Shown here in pieces: positions 7,511 through 13,308 of a stretch of DNA of 13,308 nt. The translations under genes were made by a program, and so were the position numbers. The DNA comes from Chloroflexota bacterium (lineage in GTDB: Bacteria; Chloroflexota; Anaerolineae; Caldilineales; Caldilineaceae): positions 1-13,308 of the forward strand of contig QEUW01000211.1 of NCBI GenBank assembly GCA_003577005.1, read 5' to 3'. The notes beneath the pieces were generated by a model, which was not told the origin of the DNA, made no database searches, and saw nothing but the letters and a program-made list of their open reading frames with translations. Positions within the stretch are counted from its first letter, which is position 1; each line of letters opens with the position of its first letter.

Positions 7511-7615
7511 TTGGTTAGTTGGTCATTGGTCATTGGTTACTGATGACTGATCACTGATTACGAATTACGAATTACGAATTACGGATTACGGGTCACTGGT
7601 CACTGATCACTGGCT
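7511..7615 (+). repeat. Degenerate heptanucleotide array, about 15 units
   Basis: Apart from one extra base near the left end, the stretch divides into 7-bp units: ttggtca, ttggtca, ttggtta, ctgatga, ctgatca, ctgatta, cgaatta (three times), cggatta, cgggtca, ctggtca, ctgatca, ctggctg. Units drift in sequence but keep the period. The right end runs straight into the extended -10 of the next promoter, so the repeat supplies its upstream DNA. Confidence 0.85.
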
Positions 7616-7616
7616 G

Positions 7617-7625
7617 TGGTATACT
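7617..7625 (+). promoter_or_regulatory. Extended -10 promoter of the second antitoxin-like gene
   Basis: TG (7617-7618), one base, then TATACT (7620-7625). No good -35 is visible; the upstream DNA is the heptamer array. The same TGNTATAYT form occurs at 6303-6311 and 8330-8338. Confidence 0.5.
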
Positions 7626-7666
7626 CAGGCCGGTTGTCGTTGCGTGCGCCGGAAAGGAAGACCATT

Positions 7667-8020
7667 ATGACGCTTTCTGAGATCATTCAAGACATTCATG
7701 CTTGCGCCGAGGATATGTTGATGTATGAGCGTAAGTACAATATTCTGTCCGAGACCTTTTATGCCGCCTACAGCGCCGGGGAAGAACCGCCGGATCATGT
7801 TTCTGTGCTGGAATGGAACGACTGGGCCGGTGCATATCAGATCTGGTTGCGGCGCCGGCAGCAATATCAGGCGGCAATCCAGGCGCTAGAAGAGCAAAAC
7901 TCACTCATGCAGATTATTGAGAAGGCCATCCTCACATCCCCGAACTTGCCTCGACCCATCCGCATCATAAGCATGTTCCTCCTGACATCAAGCACAACAG
8001 GATTCCTGCCTCTGGCTTGA
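7667..8020 (+). CDS. Putative antitoxin-like protein, copy 2, with a spurious tail
   Basis: Encodes 117 residues. I chose ATG 7667 because AAGGAAG lies about 8 nt upstream and the N-terminus ([11 protein letters not shown]) aligns with copy 1; an earlier in-frame GTG (7616) lies in the promoter. The first ~90 residues match copy 1 ([16 protein letters not shown] is shared almost exactly), including the acidic middle and the C-terminal helix IIEKAI. After about residue 92 the frame enters DNA that in copy 1 encodes the toxin, but in the wrong frame, giving the tail [20 protein letters not shown]. So the partner core is intact and open while its own toxin is gone. It could be a solitary antitoxin able to act on the copy-1 toxin; that is inference. 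Confidence 0.75.
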   Translation: MTLSEIIQDIHACAEDMLMYERKYNILSETFYAAYSAGEEPPDHVSVLEWNDWAGAYQIWLRRRQQYQAAIQALEEQNSLMQIIEKAILTSPNLPRPIRIISMFLLTSSTTGFLPLA

Positions 8021-8076
8021 GCTTTACGCAGCCGAACCTACCTTTCCTCATTGGCGAGATCGAACAACTTTTGTGA
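7957..8076 (+). pseudogene. C-terminal remnant of a TumE/DUF6516-like toxin, copy 2
   Basis: Thirty-nine codons in the frame starting at 7957 read [14 protein letters not shown] and then [18 protein letters not shown], stop TGA at 8074-8076. This is nearly identical to the end of the copy-1 toxin, including the PHHKH motif. There is no start codon or ribosome site. Roughly 270 bp equivalent to the toxin's first ~99 codons are missing. The remnant overlaps the altered 3' end of the upstream gene in another frame. The native stop directly after EIEQLL shows what the end of the copy-1 toxin probably looked like. Confidence 0.85.
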
Positions 8077-8308
8077 CCATGCAGCCTTGAACGAAAGTTC
8101 AGGCTGAAAGCAAAAGTCTACTTTAGTGGACTACGTGGTCTACAGGGCCTTACGCAGTCTGGACGGGTCTTTGCCGTCAGCAGCCGCCTGATGGTTTTTA
8201 ACAAAATCGATCGGTAATGCCACCTACGCCTTACCTACGCACCACGGATTACGATTACCTATCCCCAGTCCCTGGCCGGGCGGTTGGCGATTGGGTGACC
8301 GGCGAAAG
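8077..8308. other. Intergenic stretch with no convincing gene
   Basis: No reading frame here looks coding on either strand. A small hairpin with a GAAA loop lies just after the toxin remnant (about 8085-8109, arms cagcc-tgaac and gttca-ggctg with one bulged base). It is not followed by a T-run, so I do not call it a terminator. Confidence 0.4.
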
Positions 8309-8338
8309 TTGCACTGGATGAGCCGGGTATGGTATACT
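8309..8338 (+). promoter_or_regulatory. Strong promoter-like site without an obvious gene
   Basis: TTGCAC (8309-8314), 18-nt spacer, TATACT (8333-8338), with TG at 8330-8331 as extended -10. No good coding frame follows. The transcript would begin near 8345 and include the 8368-8423 hairpin. Confidence 0.5.
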
Positions 8339-8367
8339 AGCCGTTGTTCAGGTTTTCGTCAGGTTGG

Positions 8368-8423
8368 TTGCGACAGCCACCAGGCTGAATGGATCTTGCC
8401 GGCGGTTGCGGTGGTTGTCGCAA
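8368..8423 (+). other. Long hairpin (14-bp arms) downstream of the 8309 promoter
   Basis: Arms ttgcgacagccacc (8368-8381) and ggtggttgtcgcaa (8410-8423) pair at all 14 positions if one G-U pair is allowed, with a 28-nt loop. The following DNA is not T-rich, so it is not an intrinsic terminator. It may be part of a structured RNA. Confidence 0.45.
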
Positions 8424-8540
8424 GAACAGGTGTAAACAGGACAGCGGGGCGTGGACAGGAGAGATTGCAACGGCGATGATCGCACTACTGGCACTGTTGT
8501 CGCCCCTGTTGTCCGGGACGCACCCGTTGTTCGGCAAGGC

Positions 8541-8569
8541 TTGACAACAGCTTGCAGCTATAGTACGAT
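8541..8569 (+). promoter_or_regulatory. Consensus-like promoter of a candidate small RNA
   Basis: A perfect -35 TTGACA (8541-8546), a 17-nt spacer and TACGAT (8564-8569) as -10. The predicted start is near 8576. The spacer contains AGCT-TGC-AGCT (8549-8559), which could be an operator half-site pair. Confidence 0.6.
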
Positions 8570-8575
8570 GGTGGC

Positions 8576-8657
8576 GGATGAATCGCTTGGTTCCCAGACC
8601 AGATTTCGTCCACTGTCCAGGCGACCTGGTGACAACAGGTCGCCTGCCTCTTTTCTT
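8576..8657 (+). ncRNA. Candidate ~80-nt structured small RNA
   Basis: The predicted start falls exactly on the first base of a stem: ggatgaa (8576-8582) pairs with ttcgtcc (8605-8611) with one G-U pair. Inside it ttggt (8587-8591) pairs with accag (8598-8602) around a 6-nt loop. A terminator hairpin follows at 8618-8646 with a pyrimidine-rich tail. Promoter, 5' structure and terminator within 120 bp and no reading frame point to a small RNA. I do not recognise the family. Confidence 0.5.
8618..8656 (+). terminator. Intrinsic terminator of the candidate small RNA
   Basis: Perfect 11-bp arms caggcgacctg (8618-8628) and caggtcgcctg (8636-8646), 7-nt loop, followed by cctcttttcttcc. The reverse strand has no T-run, so it works in the plus direction. 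Confidence 0.75.
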
Positions 8658-8660
8658 CCC

Positions 8661-9019
8661 TACAACCTATCGATTCATTGGCGCCCCTTTCGCCCGTCAC
8701 GGCTACCTAAACTTGACCTATCAGCTAAATGACTGTTCTTCGCGCCTCTTTCATGTCATTGTGTCATTGTGGTAAGGCTCTTCAAACAGTTTCCCAGCTT
8801 CTTGTTGTGTCCTGCTGCGCTTAGCATACACGAGGCGAGCACTTGAAGACAACCGTCAAATGTCGCAAAGTTTGAAACGGCAATCAAACGACTCTGTAGA
8901 GACCTGCCCGCGCCAACCAGGACAACTTCGTTACCATTTCGTTACGAATCCGCCGTTGTGTTTTGTCACAGTAGGCAGTGCGTGCATCATTAAGAAATTA
9001 TGGTTCTGGGGGAATACAG
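8661..9019. other. Intergenic stretch ahead of the SARP/STAND gene
   Basis: No convincing gene. The base composition is less GC-rich than the flanking genes. It contains the direct repeat at 8927-8945 and a short tandem tgtcattg (near 8753-8769). Weak promoter-like matches (for example TTGAAA near 8871) are not good enough to call. Confidence 0.4.
8927..8945 (+). promoter_or_regulatory. Direct repeat TTCGTTAC x2 with 11-bp period, possible regulator site
   Basis: Two identical octamers, 8927-8934 and 8938-8945, are spaced by 3 nt, so they recur every 11 bp, about one helical turn. SARP-family regulators typically bind direct repeats with an 11-bp period, and the gene downstream has a SARP-like N-terminus. 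An autoregulatory operator is possible but unproven. Confidence 0.3.
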
Positions 9020-9056
9020 GGGGTTGACAGACCCCGCCCAGGGCTAGTTGAATACT

Positions 9057-9081
9057 AAGGCCGGTTAGCCGGCCTTCTTTT
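9057..9081 (+). terminator. Intrinsic terminator 67 bp ahead of the SARP/STAND gene
   Basis: Arms aaggccgg (9057-9064) and ccggcctt (9069-9076), tetraloop ttag, then ctttt. A smaller hairpin ggggt/acccc precedes it (9020-9035) and gcccc/ggggc (9089-9110) follows. It may end an upstream transcript or act as an attenuator in the leader of the next gene. Confidence 0.7.
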
Positions 9082-9148
9082 GAGACTAGCCCCGTCCATT
9101 CATGGGGGGCGGTGTCTCGATTGGCAGCAGAAAGGAACATCCCGTCCT

Positions 9149-12100
9149 ATGTCTGGTTTTCGCCTCCACCTCTTTGGGCACTTCTATCTGCTGGCTGATG
9201 GTCAGCCGGTCAGCGCATTTCGGTCGCTTCAGGCGCGCGCCTTGCTGGCCTACCTGGTGGTGGAACATCATCGCCCGGTGGGGCGCAAGCAGTTGGCCAA
9301 ACTGTTGTGGGGGGGCTATACCGCCGCCGCCGCCCAGGCCAACCTGCGGGTGAGCCTCTCGAACCTGCGCCAGCTCTTCCGGCCGCTGGAGTTGTTGCAG
9401 ACCAACTACCAGAGTGTGCAGTTTGTGGTCGACCATTCCGCTTTTTGGTGTGATGCCGTGGCCCTGGCCCAATGGTCGCAGACGGCCGCAGAGGGCACAC
9501 CAGCGCCCCTGCCGGTGGAGAGCAGCTGGCGGAATCAGGGTGAATTTCTGGAAGAGTTCGACGAGATTGGCAGCGACCCCTTTCGCACCTGGCTGCAGCA
9601 AAAGCGTACTTTTTTTTGGCACCTGCGCCAGCAGGTGGCACAGCTAGCCGCCGCAACGGAGGCGGCTGACCGCCCCCGCCCGCTGCCACCGCTTACCATC
9701 CGCACAGCCGGCCCAACGTCCAGCCTGGCGCCGGGCGCACCGGCCGATGGCGAGCGCACCGAGGCGCCTGCTGCAGAGCAGGCGCCGGCGCCGCCAGTTG
9801 CTGCGCTCCCCAACGACGAGTTGGCGCTCGTGCCCAGGGTGGCGGCGTTCTATGGGCGCCAGGCCGAGCTGGCTCAACTCACCGGATGGGTCATGGACCC
9901 ACACTGCCGTCTCGTGGCCATCTTGGGTATGGGGGGACAGGGGAAGAGCGTCTTGACCGCTCGCCTGGTTCAATTGCTGGCGACCCACGAGGCCGCGCCG
10001 CCTTTGCAGCCGGCGCGGCCCTTTGCCCACATCCTGTGGAGTTCGCTGCTCAACGCCCCGCCGTTGAGCGAGGTGCTGCACCAGTGGGTGCAGACGCTCT
10101 CGGGGCAGCAGGTGAGCCAGTTGCCGGCCAGCCTCGACCAGCAGTTGGAGCTGTTGCTGGGCTATCTGTGGCGCCAGCGCTGCCTGCTGGTGCTCGACAA
10201 CGTCGAGAGCATTCTGGTCACCGGCGAACGCGCCGGGCAGTACCGGCCGGGCTACGAAGCGTATGGGCAGTTGTTGCAACGGGTGGGCGAGTTCGACCAC
10301 CAGAGCTGTCTGCTGCTCACCAGCCGCGAAGAGCCCTACGGCTGGACGCGGCTGGCGCTGGGGGCGACCGCCATCCGCTCGCTGCGGTTGGGTGGATTGG
10401 CGGCGCCGGCCGGCCAGACGATGCTGCACGAGCTGGGCCTCAGGGGGGACGGAGCGGCCAGCGCCGAGGTCGTGCGCCGGTATTCGGGCAATCCGCTGGC
10501 GCTCAAGCTGGTCGCCGCCGTGATCCAGGAACTCTTTGCCGGCGATGTGCGCACGTTCCTGGCCGACGAGACGCTGGTCTTTGACGACATCCGCGATGTA
10601 CTCGACCAGCACTTTGCCCGGCTCTCCCCCTTGGAACGCGAGGTCATGACCTGGCTGGCCATCGAGCGCCAGCCAGTCGAGTTGCCGGTGTTGATCGACA
10701 ACCTGGTGCAGGCGCCTTCGCACCGCGTGGTGCTGGAGACGCTGCGCTCATTACACCGCCGTTCCTTGCTGGAGCAGGACCGGGAACGCCTTGGCTTGCA
10801 AAATGTTGTGCTCGAATACACCACTGACCACCTGGTGGAAAAGATGTGCCAGGAACTGGGCGATTTTGGATTTCGGATTTTAGATTTTGGAGTGGAGGAC
10901 GGCGCATCCGAAATCCAAAATCCGAAATCCAAAATCCAAAATTCCCACTTGAACCGTTTTGCTCTGGTCAAGGCGCAGGCCAAAGAGTATGTGCGCGAGA
11001 GCCAGGTGCGCATGTTATTGCAGCCTGTCGCCGACTTTTTGACCGGGCATTGGAGCAAAGAGCGGGTGGCAAAGCGGTTGCAGCAGGTACTCGACCGGCT
11101 GCGCAGCGAAGCGCCGCTGGCGCCGGGCTATGCCGCGGCCAATGTGATCCATCTTCTGATGCAGATGCAACTCCACCTGCGTGGCTATGACTTTTCGCGC
11201 TTAACCGTATGGCAAGCCGACTTGCGCCAGGCAGGTTTGCCTGGGGTGAATTTTGCCCAGGCGGATTTGACGCACTCGCTCTTTCTCGAGCCGGTCGAGA
11301 TTATTCGTGCATTGGCGTTTAGCCCGGATGGGCGTCGTCTGGTCGGCGGCGCCTATAATGGCGATATCCATGTGTGGCGGATGGTCGATCACCAGGTGGA
11401 GCGGCTGCTGCAAGGCCACCGGGGGGTGATCTATAGTGTAGCGGTGAGCCCGGATGGCCGGCTGCTGGCCAGCGCCAGCAGCGACCAGACCGCCCGCCTG
11501 TGGGATCTGGCAACCGGCGAACTCTATTCTATTTTGCGCGGGCATGGCAGCGAGGTGATCCTGGTCGCCTTTGATGCGGGTGGGGAGTTGCTCATCAGCA
11601 TGGGTCAGGACGGTGTCGTCCGCACCTGGCCGTTGCCCACGCTGTTGAACAATTCGGTGTGCGACCAGCCGCTGACAAAATTTGGGGGAACGGCCAATCC
11701 TGTCTTCCTCGCTGCCGCCAGTGGGGATGGAGCCTGGGTGGCCGGTGGTGGCGATGACGGGGTTGTGCATTGCTGGGACGTTCGGCGCGGCCAACTGCGT
11801 GCAAGCTTGCAAGGACATACGGAGGGAATTATTGACCTGGCCATTAGCCCCGACGGCAAAACCCTGGCCAGCGCCAGCCATGATCGGACGGTCTGCCTCT
11901 GGATGCTGGCCGACCAAGCCGCCGCTGACCCAGACTGCCTGCGTCACTGCCTGCCGGAGTATGCCAATCGACTGGCGATTAGCCCGGATGGCGCGCTGCT
12001 GGCCAGCGGCCTCAATCCCTATCTTTGCCTGTGGGAGGTGCGGGAACGGGGTTCCCGCTGGGACGGGCGCGACCAACTGCGGCAGCGGCTGGCCGGCCAC

Positions 12101-13308
12101 GCCAGCTTGATTGGGGCGCTGGCCTTTAGCCCCGATGGCAAAACCCTGGTCAGCGCCAGCTATGACCAGAGTGTTCTTTTATGGAATGTGAGCAGTGGTC
12201 AGGCTGAGCACAAATTGTATGGCCAGGCCAGATCGGTTGAACTTGTGCAGTTCAGCCCGGACGGTACGCTGATCAGCAGCTATTATGACCATGCCGTCCA
12301 ACTGTGGGGGCAAAATGGCCTCCATGTGCACACTCTGCCCGGCCATGAGAATGTGGTGCGCCATGCCGCCTGTAGCCCGTTGGGCGCGGGCTCCCGCCAG
12401 TTGCTGGCCACCTCCGGCAGCCACACCACCATCCGCTTATGGGACTTGCGCACTGGCGAGCAGCAGTTCACCTTGCGCCGGCACACGAGCAGTGTGAGCG
12501 CACTGGCCTTTAGCCCGGATGGCCTCACGCTGGTCAGCGGTGGGGTGGATGCATTGGTCTGTCTGTGGGATGTGCAGACCGGTGAGCCTACCGGCATATT
12601 CCAGGGCCACCGCGGCCAGATCAAATGGGTCGTGTTCAATACCGAGGGCACACTCCTGGCTACCGGCAGTGGTGATCACACCATCCGCATCTGGAACATG
12701 GGCGCCCCTGGGTCACCCACCGCTGAACGGGGCCAGTTGCGCCACATTTTGCAGGGGCATACCGGCATGGTGCGCTGTGTGGCCTTCCACCCGGATGGCC
12801 GGATGGTCGCCAGTGCGAGCGATGACCAGACGGTCAGATTATGGGATGCTGTCACCGGCCAGCTTTGCCAAACCTTGCAAGGCCACACGCAGCCGGTGAT
12901 CTGTACCAGCTTTAGCCCCGATGGGCGGACCCTCGTCAGCGTCAGTGACGACCAGACGATGCGCGTCTGGGCGGTGGATACAGCGACGGGAACCTATCAG
13001 CTCCGTCATGTCTTGCCTGAACAGGTCTATAAGTTCGACTGTATTGCCCTCAGCCCGGATAACAGGACATTGGTCAGCGGTAGTGTAGATACGACCGTGC
13101 GGGTGTGGGATCTCCAAACCGGTCAACTGTGCCACGCGTTGAAGGGTCACACCAATCTGATTACATCAGTGGATATCAGCCCAGATGCGCGGCGGATCGC
13201 CAGCGGCTGTAGCAATGGGATGGTGCGGGTCTGGGATGCCCAAACCGGTGAATGTCTGCATACGCCGCGCCCGGAAGGCCCTTACGCCGGCATGGACATC
13301 ACCGGCGT
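9149..13308 (+). CDS. SARP-like / NB-ARC (STAND) / WD40 regulator, 3' end outside the window
   Basis: One frame runs from ATG 9149 to the edge without a stop: 1386 codons plus two bases. AAAGGAA lies about 12 nt upstream. Residues 1-85 resemble the winged helix of SARP/AfsR regulators (FRLHLFGHFYLLADGQPV, LLAYLVVEH, ANLRVSLSNLRQLF), followed by a short BTAD-like part to about 180. NB-ARC ATPase: Walker A GMGGQGKS 260-267, Walker B LLVLDNV 346-352, sensor-like LLLTSRE 388-394, GNPLAL 447-452. A helical linker contains KAQAKEYVRESQVRMLLQPV. Residues 677-715 are pentapeptide-like (ADLRQAGLPGVNFAQADL). WD40 blades, 15 by my count, fill 716 to about 1375 (SPDG, GH and W-D signatures). The ending PYAGMDITG looks like the usual family C-terminus, so probably only some 20 residues are missing. 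Expected role: ligand-triggered, ATP-dependent oligomerising switch that controls transcription. A heptamer element is inserted at 572-599. Confidence 0.9.
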   Translation, partial: MSGFRLHLFGHFYLLADGQPVSAFRSLQARALLAYLVVEHHRPVGRKQLAKLLWGGYTAAAAQANLRVSLSNLRQLFRPLELLQTNYQSVQFVVDHSAFWCDAVALAQWSQTAAEGTPAPLPVESSWRNQGEFLEEFDEIGSDPFRTWLQQKRTFFWHLRQQVAQLAAATEAADRPRPLPPLTIRTAGPTSSLAPGAPADGERTEAPAAEQAPAPPVAALPNDELALVPRVAAFYGRQAELAQLTGWVMDPHCRLVAILGMGGQGKSVLTARLVQLLATHEAAPPLQPARPFAHILWSSLLNAPPLSEVLHQWVQTLSGQQVSQLPASLDQQLELLLGYLWRQRCLLVLDNVESILVTGERAGQYRPGYEAYGQLLQRVGEFDHQSCLLLTSREEPYGWTRLALGATAIRSLRLGGLAAPAGQTMLHELGLRGDGAASAEVVRRYSGNPLALKLVAAVIQELFAGDVRTFLADETLVFDDIRDVLDQHFARLSPLEREVMTWLAIERQPVELPVLIDNLVQAPSHRVVLETLRSLHRRSLLEQDRERLGLQNVVLEYTTDHLVEKMCQELGDFGFRILDFGVEDGASEIQNPKSKIQNSHLNRFALVKAQAKEYVRESQVRMLLQPVADFLTGHWSKERVAKRLQQVLDRLRSEAPLAPGYAAANVIHLLMQMQLHLRGYDFSRLTVWQADLRQAGLPGVNFAQADLTHSLFLEPVEIIRALAFSPDGRRLVGGAYNGDIHVWRMVDHQVERLLQGHRGVIYSVAVSPDGRLLASASSDQTARLWDLATGELYSILRGHGSEVILVAFDAGGELLISMGQDGVVRTWPLPTLLNNSVCDQPLTKFGGTANPVFLAAASGDGAWVAGGGDDGVVHCWDVRRGQLRASLQGHTEGIIDLAISPDGKTLASASHDRTVCLWMLADQAAADPDCLRHCLPEYANRLAISPDGALLASGLNPYLCLWEVRERGSRWDGRDQLRQRLAGHASLIGALAFSPDGKTLVSASYDQSVLLWNVSSGQAEHKLYGQARSVELVQFSPDGTLISSYYDHAVQLWGQNGLHVHTLPGHENVVRHAACSPLGAGSRQLLATSGSHTTIRLWDLRTGEQQFTLRRHTSSVSALAFSPDGLTLVSGGVDALVCLWDVQTGEPTGIFQGHRGQIKWVVFNTEGTLLATGSGDHTIRIWNMGAPGSPTAERGQLRHILQGHTGMVRCVAFHPDGRMVASASDDQTVRLWDAVTGQLCQTLQGHTQPVICTSFSPDGRTLVSVSDDQTMRVWAVDTATGTYQLRHVLPEQVYKFDCIALSPDNRTLVSGSVDTTVRVWDLQTGQLCHALKGHTNLITSVDISPDARRIASGCSNGMVRVWDAQTGECLHTPRPEGPYAGMDITG
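10862..10945 (+). repeat. 84-bp heptamer inverted-repeat element inserted in frame in the STAND gene
   Basis: Left half: gattttg, gatttcg, gatttta, gattttg. Right half, in inverted orientation: aaatcca, aaatccg, aaatcca, aaatcca, aaattcc. Arms 10863-10883 and 10915-10935 are complementary at 20 of 21 positions. The span equals 84 bp, a multiple of both 7 and 3, so the frame is kept and 28 residues (DFGFRILDFG to SEIQNPKSKIQNS) are added between MCQELG and HLNRFALVKAQAK. From memory of the family, these two parts normally sit only a few residues apart. Confidence 0.85.

Noticed and set aside
7511..7615. Possible CRISPR array, because of short regular repeats
   Set aside because: Units are 7 bp and contiguous with no spacers; this is a heptamer tandem repeat.
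8085..8109. Terminator after the toxin remnant
   Set aside because: The hairpin has a bulge and no T-run on either strand.
8337..8700. Two short minus-strand frames (8337-8537 and 8485-8700)
   Set aside because: No ribosome sites, no domain, overlapping each other and the candidate small RNA.
8451..8732. A 93-codon plus-strand frame in the intergenic region
   Set aside because: It runs across the small-RNA promoter and terminator, lacks a ribosome site and has no plausible protein character.
9024..9053. TTGACA with TTGAAT as a promoter for the STAND gene
   Set aside because: The -10 match is only 4 of 6, the -35 lies in a small hairpin, and the start would fall inside the terminator at 9057-9081.
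9644..10723. A 359-codon minus-strand frame
   Set aside because: Antisense to the NB-ARC region of the STAND gene; the plus strand has clear Walker A and B motifs, the minus product none.
11201..12100. A 299-codon minus-strand frame
   Set aside because: Antisense to WD40 blades; the plus strand shows regular SPDG and WD signatures.

Overview
The window is GC-rich, coding-dense DNA of accessory type, most likely from a filamentous or environmental Chloroflexota bacterium (Anaerolineae/Caldilineae-like). Three things suggest this: a secreted giant with thrombospondin type-3 repeats, a SARP/NB-ARC/WD40 giant of a type common in that phylum, and intergenic period-7 repeats plus REP-like palindromes. 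The assignment rests on recognition of families, not on a marker gene.

Left part (1-5559, minus strand): one very long surface or secreted protein gene. It has a long signal region, TSP3 calcium-binding repeats, four unrecognised ~48-residue repeats, a cadherin-like domain, a LamG-like domain, a DUF8202-like domain, about 20 more TSP3 units and then Ig-like domains. The reading frame breaks near 390-410 inside the second Ig-like domain. The protein continues in another frame off the left edge.

Middle (5560-8076): a duplicated module. Each copy has the 5' end of the surface-protein gene (minus strand) next to a divergent two-gene locus (plus strand) that resembles a TumE/DUF6516 toxin with a small partner. 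In copy 1 the toxin pair is intact and the surface gene is long. In copy 2 the surface gene is cut down to its signal region (7055-7339), and the toxin is reduced to a 39-codon tail (7957-8076) while its partner gene stays open. A decayed RAYT/Y1-type transposase, bordered by REP-like palindromes, sits between the halves of copy 1.

Right part: 8077-9148 has no convincing protein gene. It holds promoter-like sites, a strong hairpin, a candidate ~80-nt RNA with its own promoter and terminator, and a second terminator just ahead of the last gene. From 9149 one uninterrupted frame of at least 1386 codons runs off the right edge. It encodes a SARP-like winged helix, an NB-ARC (STAND) ATPase, a short pentapeptide-like linker and 15 WD40 blades. 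An 84-bp heptamer-repeat insertion has been taken into this gene in frame.

No single pathway joins these genes. The common themes are cell-surface structure, addiction/defence-like modules, signal-sensing STAND regulation and repeat-driven rearrangement.
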